From contig NZ_JAMLJN010000003.1 in the NCBI RefSeq assembly GCF_023634865.1, positions 62,001-126,000 of the forward strand: 64,000 nucleotides of DNA, in the 5' to 3' direction. The stretch is from Flavobacterium fragile (GTDB lineage: Bacteria; Bacteroidota; Bacteroidia; Flavobacteriales; Flavobacteriaceae). Made by a program: the position numbers and the translations under genes. The notes under the pieces were generated by a model. The model saw only the letters and a list, made by a program, of their open reading frames with translations, was not told where the DNA came from and ran no database searches. Shown piece after piece: positions 44,475-53,496 of this stretch; within the stretch, counting starts at the first letter, position 1; every line of letters begins with the position of its first letter.

Positions 44475-44482
44475 TACCTTTG
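44475..44482 (+). promoter_or_regulatory. Bacteroidota -7 element before pssA
   Basis: TACCTTTG matches TAnnTTTG; the pssA ATG is 50 bases downstream. Confidence 0.5.
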
Positions 44483-44531
44483 TTTTGAGATTTATAAAGT
44501 CTGTTATTTCGATTTTTTAAAAGATTAGTGT

Positions 44532-45272
44532 ATGCAAATTAAAAAACACATTCCCAATGCTATTACCTTAATGAACTTGTCTACAGGTTTATTAGCTATT
44601 ATTGCTATTTTTAGAGGCTACTATGATGAAGCTTTTATCTTTGTCTGTTTGGGTATTTTTCTTGATTTTTGGGATGGATTTTTGGCTAGAAAATTTCAAG
44701 TGGCTGGGCCTTTAGGCGTTCAGTTGGATTCTTTGGCTGATATGGTGACTTGTGGTGTTGTGCCAGGATTGATGATGTTTCGCTTGTTTGAAGACATTCA
44801 GCAAACCCAACCTGAGTATATGTTAACCGAAGAAACGTTTTACATGGGATTTGTACCGTATTTGGGTTTTTTAATCACGATAGCTTCTTGTTATCGTTTG
44901 GCGAATTTTAACATCGATACGCGTCAAACGGATTCTTTTATAGGGTTGCCCACACCGGCAAATGCTTTGGTTATTATGAGCCTTCCGATGATTCAGTATG
45001 CGAATGATTTTGAAGCTTTGACGGCTATTTTATACAATCCTTTTGTGTTATTGGTAATCACATTTATTAGCGCTTATATTTTGAATGCAGAAATTCCGTT
45101 ATTTTCTCTTAAGATAAAAGAATTTACTTGGGCGAAATACAAAATGCAAATCTCATTTTTAGTGGGTTCGTTGTTGTCTTTTGTCGTGTTAGGATTTATT
45201 GCAATACCATTGATTATTATCAGTTATGTACTGATTTCTATTATCCGCAATAAAACGGTTTCTAAGGTGTAA
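44532..45272 (+). CDS. pssA: CDP-diacylglycerol--serine O-phosphatidyltransferase
   Basis: 246 residues, multi-pass. The CDP-alcohol phosphotransferase motif is complete: DG-x2-AR-x8-G-x3-D-x3-D in DGFLARKFQVAGPLGVQLDS (about 48-67). It makes phosphatidylserine, the precursor of phosphatidylethanolamine, at the inner membrane. IKKHIPNAITLMNLSTGLLA at the start and SCYRLANFNIDTR are typical of the PssA branch rather than PgsA. Ends on the first base of the GH25 gene. Confidence 0.9.
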   Translation: MQIKKHIPNAITLMNLSTGLLAIIAIFRGYYDEAFIFVCLGIFLDFWDGFLARKFQVAGPLGVQLDSLADMVTCGVVPGLMMFRLFEDIQQTQPEYMLTEETFYMGFVPYLGFLITIASCYRLANFNIDTRQTDSFIGLPTPANALVIMSLPMIQYANDFEALTAILYNPFVLLVITFISAYILNAEIPLFSLKIKEFTWAKYKMQISFLVGSLLSFVVLGFIAIPLIIISYVLISIIRNKTVSKV

Positions 45273-46120
45273 TGGCGTCAACTTCTTACAGAAGAAAATC
45301 GGTTAGAAAGAAGAAATCCACCAAAGGGAAATGGGTTTTCTATTTGATTTCTTTTGTTATGTTGCTTTTTGTTTTAGTTGGGGTTTATCAATTTCGCGAT
45401 GGATTTTTATACTATTTGGGCTTCAAAACAGATAAAACCCTTGATCGTCTGTCTGAAAAGGAGCGTAAGCTAGTTGATATTCGAATTTACGAAGTTTTGC
45501 ACCAACACGATGATAAAGCTATTGGTTTTGATGTTTCGGAATACCAAAGTGAGATTGATTGGGAACAGACTTATCACCTTGATGAATCGTTTGAGTTGTC
45601 CTTTGTTTTTATTCGCGCTACTGCTGGAGTAGATAAAATTGATACCCGATTCCGTGCTAATTGGGTCGCTTCCAAAGAGCGCCAATTGATTCGTGGCGCC
45701 TATCACTATTATCGTCCTAATGAAAATTCTATTGCGCAAGCCCAAAACTTTATCAAAAATGTAACACTAGAAAAAGGCGATTTACCCCCTGTTTTAGATA
45801 TTGAAAAATTACCCAAGTCACAGTCGATTGATAGTTTAAAAGTAGGATTACGTCGTTGGTTGAAAAAGGTAGAACAGCATTATAAAGTCAAGCCCATTAT
45901 TTATTCTGGAGAAAGCTATTACAATGATTTTTTGAAAAAAGAATTTTCGGATTATCCGCTTTGGATTGCCAATTATAATTTTTGGCGCAATCATTTAGAG
46001 CCTGATTGGATGTTTTGGCAATTCACTGAAAAGGCGCGTATTGCCGGTATAGAAGGTATGGTTGATATTAATATTTTTAATGGCGATAAGAATAGGTTGT
46101 TGTTAAAGTGTATTCGATAA
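45272..46120 (+). CDS. GH25 family lysozyme-like muramidase
   Basis: 282 residues. N-terminal basic stretch and one membrane helix (about 24-44), then a GH25 domain: KAIGFDVSEYQSEIDW (about 82-97), FVFIRATAGVDKID, GAYHYYRP, LPPVLDIEK (about 171-179, with the catalytic Asp/Glu), KPIIYSGESYY and WMFWQFTEKARIAGIEGMVD. It would cut the glycan chain of peptidoglycan in the periplasm, anchored at the inner membrane. It shares one base with pssA and is probably co-transcribed. Confidence 0.9.
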   Translation: MASTSYRRKSVRKKKSTKGKWVFYLISFVMLLFVLVGVYQFRDGFLYYLGFKTDKTLDRLSEKERKLVDIRIYEVLHQHDDKAIGFDVSEYQSEIDWEQTYHLDESFELSFVFIRATAGVDKIDTRFRANWVASKERQLIRGAYHYYRPNENSIAQAQNFIKNVTLEKGDLPPVLDIEKLPKSQSIDSLKVGLRRWLKKVEQHYKVKPIIYSGESYYNDFLKKEFSDYPLWIANYNFWRNHLEPDWMFWQFTEKARIAGIEGMVDINIFNGDKNRLLLKCIR

Positions 46121-46128
46121 TTTTTTTA

Positions 46129-46190
46129 AACGCAAAGGCGCAAAGTTTTTTCGCTAAGGGCGCAATTAATTCAAACGCATAGACGCAGTA
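46129..46190. repeat. CGCAAAGGCGCAAAG-type intergenic repeat
   Basis: AACGCAAAGGCGCAAAGTTT, CGCTAAGGGCGCAA and AACGCATAGACGCAGTAG are related degenerate units, of a kind often seen between genes in Bacteroidota. The remainder of the gap to 46318 shows no gene. Confidence 0.6.
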
Positions 46191-46318
46191 GTTTTACTTT
46201 GTATTGTGTTTAGGTGTTGTAATTTTATAGTTTACCTTGACTACGCGCTTCGTTTGTCATGCTATTAAGCATCTCTTGAACAACACAGCACATCATAAAA
46301 CTTAGTGCTACAAAAGAA

Positions 46319-47116
46319 TTATTCTTTATTCAAATTCAATTCGCCTTTACCGTGGATGATGGTGGTTTTAGGAGCTTCAAAATCGATTTTCTTTTTACGC
46401 AATTCGAAGTTTTGGCCTAAGTACACCCTTCTTACTACTTCGTCAGCTGCTAATTCTTCTGGTTTTCCAGCTTTTAGGATTCCTCCTTCAAACATCAAGT
46501 AGGTTTTGTCGGTTATGGCTAAGGTTTCTTGAACGTTATGGTCGGTAATTAAAATTCCGATGTTTTTATTTTTTAATTGGGCTACAATTCGTTGGATGTC
46601 TTCCACCGCCACAGGGTCAACCCCAGCAAAAGGTTCGTCTAATAAGATGAATTTTGGATCGGTTGCTAAAGCACGTGCAATTTCGGTACGACGTCGTTCG
46701 CCCCCTGAAAGTAAATCGCCACGGTTGGTACGAATGTGTTGCAATGCAAATTCATCAATTAACGCTTCCATTTTCGCTTCTTGTTCGGCTTTTGAAAGGT
46801 TGGTTAATTGTAGTACACTCATAATGTTGTCTTCGATACTCAATTTTCTAAAAACAGAAGCTTCTTGTGCCAAATAGCCAATTCCGTGTTGTGCTCTTTT
46901 GTACATTGGAAAATTAGTAATGTCCATATCGTCTAAGTAGATATGACCGCTATTTGGTTTTACTAAACCTACAATCATGTAGAACGATGTGGTTTTTCCG
47001 GCGCCATTAGGTCCTAATAAACCCACGATTTCTCCTTGGTTTACTTCCACGGAAATTCCTTTTACTACACTTCTTTTTTTGTAGGTTTTAACTAAATTTT
47101 CTGCTCTTAATTTCAT
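46319..47116 (-). CDS. lptB: LPS export ABC transporter ATP-binding protein
   Basis: 265 residues. Walker [10 protein letters not shown] (35-43), Q-loop region [13 protein letters not shown], signature [16 protein letters not shown] (about 137-152), Walker [14 protein letters not shown], His switch [10 protein letters not shown]. The [12 protein letters not shown] and the SVFRKLS region are characteristic of LptB. It powers LPS extraction from the inner membrane with LptF/G. About 20 residues longer at the C-terminus than the E. coli protein. Follows the AhpD-like gene on the same strand after a 110-bp gap holding a 16-bp duplication. Confidence 0.92.
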   Translation of the reverse strand: MKLRAENLVKTYKKRSVVKGISVEVNQGEIVGLLGPNGAGKTTSFYMIVGLVKPNSGHIYLDDMDITNFPMYKRAQHGIGYLAQEASVFRKLSIEDNIMSVLQLTNLSKAEQEAKMEALIDEFALQHIRTNRGDLLSGGERRRTEIARALATDPKFILLDEPFAGVDPVAVEDIQRIVAQLKNKNIGILITDHNVQETLAITDKTYLMFEGGILKAGKPEELAADEVVRRVYLGQNFELRKKKIDFEAPKTTIIHGKGELNLNKE

Positions 47117-47123
47117 TTTTTTA

Positions 47124-47155
47124 GTTTATGAGTTTAGAAGTTTATGAGTTTAGAA
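47124..47155. repeat. 16-bp perfect direct duplication upstream of lptB
   Basis: GTTTATGAGTTTAGAA occurs twice in tandem, 8 bases before the lptB start (minus strand). It may be a slippage duplication within the leader. Confidence 0.8.
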
Positions 47156-47226
47156 GTGAATTTGCATTGCAAATAAACAAAAAACATTCAACGAACTACT
47201 ACTTTTAACTTCGATTTTGGAATTTG

Positions 47227-47580
47227 TTAGTTCGAACTTTGTTCTTCTAAAGCTTCCCAAAACTCGTATGCTCTTCTTAAATGAGGGATTACGATGGTTC
47301 CGCCTACTAAGGTGGCGATTCCCATGGCTTCCATCATTTCTTCTCTGTTTACTCCGTTTTTGTAAGCGGTTTCCAAGTGGTATTTGATGCAGTCATCACA
47401 ACGTAACACTGCAGAAGCTACAAGGCCTAATAGTTCTTTTGTTTTAACATCTAAAGCGCCCTCAGTGTAGGCATTAGTGTCTACATTGAAGATTCTTTTG
47501 ATTACTTTGTTGTTGTCTGCTAATAATTTTTCGTTCATTTTAGAACGATAGTCATTGAATTCTTTAACTAAATCTGCCAT
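47227..47580 (-). CDS. Carboxymuconolactone decarboxylase family protein (AhpD-like)
   Basis: 117 residues, all alpha. LRCDDCIKYHLETAYKNGVNREEMMEAMGIA (about 58-88) contains the CxxC...H redox motif (Cys60-x2-Cys63) of AhpD-like proteins. Probable thiol peroxidase or disulfide reductase activity; substrate unknown. Starts 3 bases after tatC and is probably co-transcribed with it and kdsD. Confidence 0.85.
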   Translation of the reverse strand: MADLVKEFNDYRSKMNEKLLADNNKVIKRIFNVDTNAYTEGALDVKTKELLGLVASAVLRCDDCIKYHLETAYKNGVNREEMMEAMGIATLVGGTIVIPHLRRAYEFWEALEEQSSN

Positions 47581-47583
47581 TTT

Positions 47584-48411
47584 TTATGTATTTGCTTTTT
47601 CTTTTTCTTTTTCTTTGTTTTTTACTACCAAAGCACTTATAAAAATACTTATTTCATACAAAACCAATAGGGGTATTGATACAACTATTTGACTCACCAC
47701 ATCAGGAGGTGTTGCAATAGCAGCTACTATTAGAATGAGTACAATAGCGTATTTTCTGTATTTTCTTAGGAATTCAGGCGTGATTAATCCGATTTTGGAT
47801 AGGAAATATATGATTATTGGAAGTTCAAAAATTAGTCCACATGCAATTACCGAGGTTTTTATCATTCCAATATACGACTGCACGTTAATATCGTTTTTAA
47901 TTTCTGGACTTACATTAAAGGTAGCAAAAAAGTTAACGGACATGGGGACAATTACGAAGTAGCCAAATAAGATTCCCATGAAAAACAACAAGGAAGAAAC
48001 AAAGATAAATGCTTTCGCATATTTTTTTTCTTTTTCGTACAATGCGGGACTAATAAAGTTCCACAATTGCAAGAGCATGTAGGGGAAAGCTATGATAAAT
48101 CCTGCCGTAATACACGTCCAAATTAACAAAGAGACTTGTCCTTCGATGTCTGTATTTTGTATTTCGAAAGGAAGTTCTTTTACGCAAAATGATTCCGAAA
48201 TATTCAATTGGGTTGATAAGTCGCAAAAGAATTGGTACGTAATGAAATCTGGACTTTTAGGTCCAAAGATGATGTCATTAAATATAAAATCACTAAAAAA
48301 GAAAGCTACAGTAGCTCCAATTAAGATGGCTACGGTGCTTCTTACTAATAACCAACGCAATTCTTCGAGATGGTCTAAGAACGACATCTCTTTCATGTTT
48401 TTTTCTGCCAT
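47584..48411 (-). CDS. tatC: Twin-arginine translocase subunit TatC
   Basis: 275 residues, six membrane helices. MSFLDHLEELRWLLVRS at the N-terminus (LDHLEELR), FIVPMSVNFFATFNVS-type loop residues and AAIATPPDVVSQIVVSIPLLVLYEISI (about 229-255) are diagnostic. It recognises twin-arginine signals of folded proteins. A loop near 80-105 (FFCDLSTQLNISESFCVKELPF) has two Cys and is longer than in E. coli, as in many Bacteroidota. Its start codon overlaps the kdsD stop by one base. Confidence 0.93.
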   Translation of the reverse strand: MAEKNMKEMSFLDHLEELRWLLVRSTVAILIGATVAFFFSDFIFNDIIFGPKSPDFITYQFFCDLSTQLNISESFCVKELPFEIQNTDIEGQVSLLIWTCITAGFIIAFPYMLLQLWNFISPALYEKEKKYAKAFIFVSSLLFFMGILFGYFVIVPMSVNFFATFNVSPEIKNDINVQSYIGMIKTSVIACGLIFELPIIIYFLSKIGLITPEFLRKYRKYAIVLILIVAAIATPPDVVSQIVVSIPLLVLYEISIFISALVVKNKEKEKEKANT

Positions 48412-49376
48412 TATACGATTCCTTCTTTTAAAATATCGTGTAAGTGAAGTATTCCTTTGTATTCGTTGTCGTCAATTACTACTAATTGTGTTATGGCGTT
48501 GTTTTCCAAAATATTCAACGCTTCTGAAACCAAGATGTTGGAATGGATGTTTTTTGGATTTTTGGTCATGATGTCCTGAGCCGTTAAATCTGCAAAAGAA
48601 TCCCGGTTGTTTAACATGCGGCGAATGTCTCCATCAGTAACAATTCCTACTACTGTATTATTTTCGACTACGGCTGTTACCCCTAATCTTTTTTCAGAAA
48701 TTTCCATGATTACTTTTTTGATAGACGCATCAGGAGTAACCATTGGTTTGTGTGTGGTGTCTAACATATCTTTTACGCGAAGCAATAGTTTTTTACCCAA
48801 AGCTCCTCCAGGATGGTATACTGCAAAATCTTCACTTTTGAAATTACGCATTTCCATTAAACACACTGCTAAAGCATCGCCAAGCACTAATTGAGCGGTC
48901 GTGCTGTTGGTAGGCGCTAGGTTGTTTGGACACGCTTCACTTTCTACATAAGCATGTAAAATGTAATGCGATTCTTTGCCTAGAAATGAATTTTTGTCTG
49001 CGGTCATTCCGATTAACGTATTGCCGAAACGTTTTAACAAAGGAACCAATACTTTGATTTCAGGGCTGTTTCCGCTTTTTGAAATGCAGATGATGCAGTC
49101 TTCTGGTTGGACCATTCCTAAATCGCCATGAACTGCTTCTGCAGCATGTAAAAACATAGAAGGTGTTCCGGTAGAGTTTAAAGTAGCCACTATCTTTTGG
49201 GCGATTAAGGCGCTTTTGCCAATGCCTGTTACTACGAGTCTTCCTTTTGAATTGTAGATTTCCTTCACACTTTTTGCAAAGTCTTCGTCGAGATAATTTA
49301 CTAAGTTTTCGATGCTCTTACTTTCTGAAAGTAAAGTCCTTTTTGCTGTTTCTAAAATCGAATTTGTTGTGCTCAA
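48411..49376 (-). CDS. kdsD: Arabinose-5-phosphate isomerase (KdsD/KpsF)
   Basis: 321 residues from a TTG start (no ATG nearby in frame). SIS domain about 35-180 (VVTGIGKSALIAQKIVATLNSTGTPSMFLHAAEAVHGDLG), then two CBS domains (KDMLDTTHKPMVTPDASIKKVI and AQDIMTKNPKNIHSNILVSEAL). Converts ribulose-5-phosphate to arabinose-5-phosphate, the first step to Kdo for LPS. Heads the kdsD-tatC-AhpD-like unit, divergent from recQ across 85 bp. Confidence 0.92.
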   Translation of the reverse strand: MSTTNSILETAKRTLLSESKSIENLVNYLDEDFAKSVKEIYNSKGRLVVTGIGKSALIAQKIVATLNSTGTPSMFLHAAEAVHGDLGMVQPEDCIICISKSGNSPEIKVLVPLLKRFGNTLIGMTADKNSFLGKESHYILHAYVESEACPNNLAPTNSTTAQLVLGDALAVCLMEMRNFKSEDFAVYHPGGALGKKLLLRVKDMLDTTHKPMVTPDASIKKVIMEISEKRLGVTAVVENNTVVGIVTDGDIRRMLNNRDSFADLTAQDIMTKNPKNIHSNILVSEALNILENNAITQLVVIDDNEYKGILHLHDILKEGIV

Positions 49377-49423
49377 AATACAAATATTAAAAAATTTGTG
49401 TGTATTAAAGAAAGTCGTATCTT

Positions 49424-49439
49424 TATGTTTGCAAATTTA
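49424..49439. promoter_or_regulatory. Back-to-back divergent -7 elements for recQ and kdsD
   Basis: TATGTTTG (49424-49431, plus) and, directly abutting, CAAATTTA (49432-49439), whose complement TAAATTTG faces the other way. Both fit TAnnTTTG. The plus element is 30 bases before the recQ ATG and the minus one about 56 bases before the kdsD start. RNA polymerase could probably not occupy both at once. Confidence 0.5.
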
Positions 49440-49461
49440 GGTAAAATCATATTAATAGAGA

Positions 49462-51657
49462 ATGAATCCACACGAAATTGATTTACATAAAGAATTAAAA
49501 AAATATTTTGGATTTAATCAGTTCAAAGGTCTTCAGGAACAGGTAGTTAGGAGTATTATCACCGGTAATAACACCTTTGTTATTATGCCTACAGGTGGTG
49601 GTAAGTCGCTTTGCTATCAGTTGCCAGCTTTGGTATTAGAAGGTACTGCTATAGTAGTTTCTCCGCTTATTGCGTTGATGAAAAACCAAGTTGATGCTAT
49701 TCGAAGTTTGAGTTCGGAACCTGGAATTGCTCATGTATTGAATTCTTCGTTGAATAAAACCGAAGTCAATCAAGTTAAAAAAGATATTACTTCGGGTATT
49801 ACCAAATTGTTATACGTTGCCCCAGAATCGTTGACCAAAGAGGAGTATATTGCGTTTTTGAGAAGTGTAAAATTGTCTTTTGTTGCTATAGATGAAGCGC
49901 ATTGTATTTCGGAATGGGGACATGATTTCCGTCCCGAATATCGCAACTTACGTAATATTGTTCGTCAGTTAGGGGATGTGCCAATGATTGGATTAACTGC
50001 AACTGCCACTCCAAAAGTGCAAGAAGACATCTTGAAAAACTTGGATATGCCAGATGCGAATACCTTCAAAGCGTCATTTAACCGACCGAATTTATTTTAC
50101 GAAGTACGTACTAAGACCAAAAATGTGGAATCGGATATCATTCGTTTCATCAAACAACATAAAGGAAAATCAGGTGTTATTTACTGTTTGAGTCGTAAAA
50201 AAGTGGAAGAAATTGCCCAAGTTTTACAGGTGAATGGTATTAGTGCTGTTCCTTATCATGCGGGATTAGATGCTAAAACGCGTGCGAAACATCAAGACAT
50301 GTTTTTGATGGAGGATGTAGAAGTGGTAGTGGCTACTATTGCTTTTGGTATGGGCATCGACAAACCTGATGTGCGTTATGTAATTCACCACGATATTCCA
50401 AAATCTTTAGAGAGTTATTACCAAGAAACGGGTCGTGCCGGGCGTGATGGAGGCGAAGGTCACTGTTTGGCTTACTATTCCTATAAAGACATAGAAAAGT
50501 TAGAAAAATTCCTTTCCGGAAAACCCGTTGCAGAGCAGGAAATTGGATTTGCTTTGTTGCAAGAAGTGGTGGCGTATGCGGAAACTTCGATGTCGCGTCG
50601 TAAATTCTTATTGCATTATTTTGGTGAAGAATTCGACGATGTAAATGGAGAAGGAGCGGATATGGATGACAACGTTCGCAATCCGAAGAAGAAAGTAGAG
50701 GCTCAAGACCAAGTGGTTACTTTATTGAAAGTGGTTCGCGATACCAAGCAATTGTTTAAATCTAAAGAAGTGGTTCTAGCGTTGGTAGGCAAAATTAATG
50801 CCGTTATCAAAGCCCAAAAAATCGATTCCATGCCTTGTTTTGGAAGTGGTGCTGCTTTTGATGAGAAATATTGGATGGCGTTAATTCGACAAGTATTGGT
50901 AGCGGGATTGCTTACGAAAGATATTGAAACTTATGGTGTTTTGAAAATGTCTCCAAAAGGAGAAGCTTTTATTAGTAAACCCGAGTCCTTCCTAATGTCG
51001 GAAGATCATGAATATAACGAAGAAGAAGATGAGGCTATAGTAACTGCCGCTAAATCTTCAGGAACTGCTGATGAAGCCTTAATGGTGATGTTGCGCGATT
51101 TGCGTAAAAAAGTTTCCAAGAAATTGGGAGTTCCGCCGTTTGTAGTGTTTCAAGATCCTTCTTTAGAAGATATGGCGTTGAAATATCCTATTTCTATTGA
51201 TGAATTGAGTAATGTTCATGGGGTAGGAGAAGGGAAGGCCAAAAAATATGGTAAAGAATTTGTCGATTTGATTGCCCGATATGTGGAAGATAACGACATT
51301 ATTCGTCCAGATGATTTGGTTGTAAAATCGACCGGAGCTAACTCTAGTTTGAAGTTGTATATTATTCAAAATGTGGATCGAAAACTAGGTTTAGATGATA
51401 TTGCGAAAGCGAAAGGCTTATCGATGGATGATTTGTTAAAGGAAATGGAGCAAATCGTGTATTCGGGAACCAAACTGAATATTAAATATTGGATAGACGA
51501 AATTTTAGACGAAGACCAACAAGAAGAAATTCACGATTACTTCATGGATTCGGAATCGGATAAGATTGATTTGGCGCTGAAAGAATTTGATGGTGATTAC
51601 GACACCGAAGAATTGCGTTTGATGCGTATTAAATTTATCAGTGAAGTAGCGAATTAA
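49462..51657 (+). CDS. recQ: ATP-dependent DNA helicase RecQ
   Basis: 731 residues. Walker A MPTGGGKS (42-49), DEAH 144-147 in AIDEAHCISEWGHDFRPEYR, LTATATPKV (178-186), motif VI YYQETGRAGRDG (319-330), winged-helix/RQC region about 360-500 and HRDC about 535-610. 3'-5' helicase for recombination and fork repair. In the RQC segment SRRKFLLHYFGEEFDDVNGEGADMDD (from 378) all four zinc-binding cysteines of E. coli RecQ are absent. A charged C-terminal extension of ~110 residues (LYIIQNVDRKLGLDD...) follows HRDC and is longer than in E. coli. Confidence 0.95.
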   Translation: MNPHEIDLHKELKKYFGFNQFKGLQEQVVRSIITGNNTFVIMPTGGGKSLCYQLPALVLEGTAIVVSPLIALMKNQVDAIRSLSSEPGIAHVLNSSLNKTEVNQVKKDITSGITKLLYVAPESLTKEEYIAFLRSVKLSFVAIDEAHCISEWGHDFRPEYRNLRNIVRQLGDVPMIGLTATATPKVQEDILKNLDMPDANTFKASFNRPNLFYEVRTKTKNVESDIIRFIKQHKGKSGVIYCLSRKKVEEIAQVLQVNGISAVPYHAGLDAKTRAKHQDMFLMEDVEVVVATIAFGMGIDKPDVRYVIHHDIPKSLESYYQETGRAGRDGGEGHCLAYYSYKDIEKLEKFLSGKPVAEQEIGFALLQEVVAYAETSMSRRKFLLHYFGEEFDDVNGEGADMDDNVRNPKKKVEAQDQVVTLLKVVRDTKQLFKSKEVVLALVGKINAVIKAQKIDSMPCFGSGAAFDEKYWMALIRQVLVAGLLTKDIETYGVLKMSPKGEAFISKPESFLMSEDHEYNEEEDEAIVTAAKSSGTADEALMVMLRDLRKKVSKKLGVPPFVVFQDPSLEDMALKYPISIDELSNVHGVGEGKAKKYGKEFVDLIARYVEDNDIIRPDDLVVKSTGANSSLKLYIIQNVDRKLGLDDIAKAKGLSMDDLLKEMEQIVYSGTKLNIKYWIDEILDEDQQEEIHDYFMDSESDKIDLALKEFDGDYDTEELRLMRIKFISEVAN

Positions 51658-51720
51658 TTCTTACTTTCTGAAATTAGGAAAGGGATTGAAATAATTTGAG
51701 AAATATTGAAAATAAATAGA

Positions 51721-51744
51721 AAACGCTGTCATTTGACAGCGTTT
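51721..51744. terminator. Bidirectional terminator between recQ and the DUF983 gene
   Basis: Perfect 10-bp stem AAACGCTGTC/GACAGCGTTT, loop ATTT, T run on one side and A-rich on the other; convergent genes on both sides. Confidence 0.88.
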
Positions 51745-51746
51745 TT

Positions 51747-52109
51747 TTATGCTTTAAATTCCCTAAAGATATAAATCCAAATGATCCGAGATAGTTTGAT
51801 GTTGACTAAGGTTAAACTTAAAATCACCAGTCCAATTATTGGAATAATCCGTAAATCAAAAGTTTTTTCAAAAAATGGCATGCAGATGAAGTAGGTGATT
51901 AAGGCTTCTGCCACTCCCAATGCATAACTCACGAACATGGCTCCAAAGAAGAATCCAGGTTCTTTTTCGAATTTGGTACCGCAATTAGAGCAATTTTCAT
52001 GCATTTTTGGAAAACTAAAACTAAAATGGAGCAATCCTTTTTCAAAAATTTTCCCTTTGTTGCAATTGGGACATTTGTTCCCCAACATATTTAAAATGTT
52101 TGTAATCAT
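51747..52109 (-). CDS. DUF983 family membrane protein
   Basis: 120 residues. Two CxxC pairs, GNKCPNCNKGKIFEKG (about 11-26) and ENCSNCGTKFEKEPG (about 38-52), form a probable zinc ribbon; two membrane helices follow (about 53-75 and 85-107), with FFFGAMFVSYALG between. Matches the DUF983 layout, whose function is unknown. Co-oriented with the 80-residue gene just upstream (3-base gap). Confidence 0.85.
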   Translation of the reverse strand: MITNILNMLGNKCPNCNKGKIFEKGLLHFSFSFPKMHENCSNCGTKFEKEPGFFFGAMFVSYALGVAEALITYFICMPFFEKTFDLRIIPIIGLVILSLTLVNIKLSRIIWIYIFREFKA

Positions 52110-52112
52110 GAT

Positions 52113-52355
52113 TTAATTTGTAGTGTAAATTTCGCCTCGGTGTGGTTTTAGAATATCTCGAAATGTGATCATATCTTTTTCTTCCACAACTATGAAAGCA
52201 ATCGCATGCATTTCATTTATATTTTCGAAGCCTGTTTTTTCTAAGGTAATTTTTTCTTGTTCCAGGTATTCGTTGAGGTGTATCAGGTGATGTTCGGCTG
52301 TTTTGGCAGCGGCCTCTCCTCTAAAATCCCAAATGAGTTTTATTTTTCGGTTCAT
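52113..52355 (-). CDS. Conserved hypothetical protein, Flavobacteria type
   Basis: 80 residues, soluble. KLIWDFRGEAAAKTAEHHLIHLNEYL, then HAIAFIVVEEKDMITFRDILKPHRGEIY; looks like a compact alpha/beta fold. No family with known function recognised. Probably the first gene of a two-gene unit with the DUF983 gene. The divergent DUF2891 gene lies 58 bp away. Confidence 0.65.
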   Translation of the reverse strand: MNRKIKLIWDFRGEAAAKTAEHHLIHLNEYLEQEKITLEKTGFENINEMHAIAFIVVEEKDMITFRDILKPHRGEIYTTN

Positions 52356-52389
52356 GTTTTCGAAATAAAAATCAAAGGTAAGTTTTTAG

Positions 52390-52397
52390 TACATTTG
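52390..52397 (+). promoter_or_regulatory. Bacteroidota -7 element before the DUF2891 gene
   Basis: TACATTTG fits TAnnTTTG, 16 bases before the ATG. Confidence 0.5.
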
Positions 52398-52413
52398 AAA
52401 AAACTAAAAAGAT

Positions 52414-53472
52414 ATGAAAGTTTTATTTGCCTTGCTTTTTGTTGGAACCTTTGTTTCTTCCCAAGAACTCACCCTTACACAAGCGAATCATTTGGCTAGT
52501 TTGCCTGTGAAATGTTTGCAACAGGAATATCCGAACAAACTCAATCAACTTTTGTTAAACGAAACGGAGTTGTTGTCTCCAAAAGTCTTGCATCCTGCGT
52601 TTTATGGCTGTTTTGATTGGCATTCTTCGGTGCATGGTCATTGGAGTTTGGTGTATTTGTTGGCTCATTTTAAAGACATAAAAGAACGGGAGCAAATTAT
52701 TGAAAAGTTACAAATTAATCTTTCGAAAGAAAATATTGCACAAGAAATAGTCTATTTTGAAAAAGCACACGAGAAATCCTTTGAGCGTACGTATGGATGG
52801 AATTGGTTGCTGAAATTGCAGCATGAATTGGAACTCTCTGAAGAAGCTTTTGCCAAAGATTTAGCGGCTAATTTACGTCCATTGACCGATTTGATTATTG
52901 AACGTTATCTGGAGTTTTTACCGAAATTATTATATCCCATTCGAGTAGGAACGCATTCTAATACCGCTTATGGCTTAACGAATGCTTGGGATTATGCGGT
53001 TTATTCTGGAAATATTGAATTGCAGCAAAGTATTCAGGAACATGCCAAACGTTTGTTCTTAAAAGATGAAAATTGTCCGTTTTATTGGGAGCCAAGCGGA
53101 ACTGATTTCTTATCGCCTTGTATGGAAGAAGTCGCGATTATGCAGCGTATTTTGCCTCAAAATGAATTTCTCCCTTGGTTGCAAAAGTTTGCTCCCCAAT
53201 TATTTTCCAAAAAATGGCAATGGGAAGTCGCACGCGTATCCGATAGAACCGATGGTCATTTGGTTCATTTGGATGGTTTGAATTTCAGTCGCGCTTGGAA
53301 TTTGTATTTTTTAATGCGACAGTATCCTAAACAATTTTCGCATTTGAAACCTTTGGCTGATCAACATTTGTCTTTCTCATTACCTTCAATTGTGGATGGT
53401 AATTACGAAGGCGAGCATTGGTTGGCTTCTTTTGCGTTGCGAGCTTTTGAGGAAAAATCGAAAATCAAGTAG
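52414..53472 (+). CDS. DUF2891 family protein, secreted
   Basis: 352 residues. Signal peptide KVLFALLFVGTFVSSQ, then the DUF2891 pattern: HPAFYGCFDWHSSVHGHWSLVYLL (about 66-89), FERTYGWNWLLKLQHEL, RVGTHSNTAYGL, FLSPCMEEVAIMQRIL and HLDGLNFSRAWNLY. An alpha/alpha-barrel-like helical protein of unknown activity. The conserved His, Asp and Glu residues suggest a glycan-active or other hydrolase, but this is not established. Monocistronic by its flanking promoters. Confidence 0.88.
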   Translation: MKVLFALLFVGTFVSSQELTLTQANHLASLPVKCLQQEYPNKLNQLLLNETELLSPKVLHPAFYGCFDWHSSVHGHWSLVYLLAHFKDIKEREQIIEKLQINLSKENIAQEIVYFEKAHEKSFERTYGWNWLLKLQHELELSEEAFAKDLAANLRPLTDLIIERYLEFLPKLLYPIRVGTHSNTAYGLTNAWDYAVYSGNIELQQSIQEHAKRLFLKDENCPFYWEPSGTDFLSPCMEEVAIMQRILPQNEFLPWLQKFAPQLFSKKWQWEVARVSDRTDGHLVHLDGLNFSRAWNLYFLMRQYPKQFSHLKPLADQHLSFSLPSIVDGNYEGEHWLASFALRAFEEKSKIK

Positions 53473-53480
53473 TATATTTG
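53473..53480 (+). promoter_or_regulatory. Bacteroidota -7 element before the FAD oxidoreductase gene
   Basis: TATATTTG starts directly after the DUF2891 stop codon and ends 16 bases before the next ATG. Confidence 0.5.
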
Positions 53481-53496
53481 CCGAAATTTTAAGATT

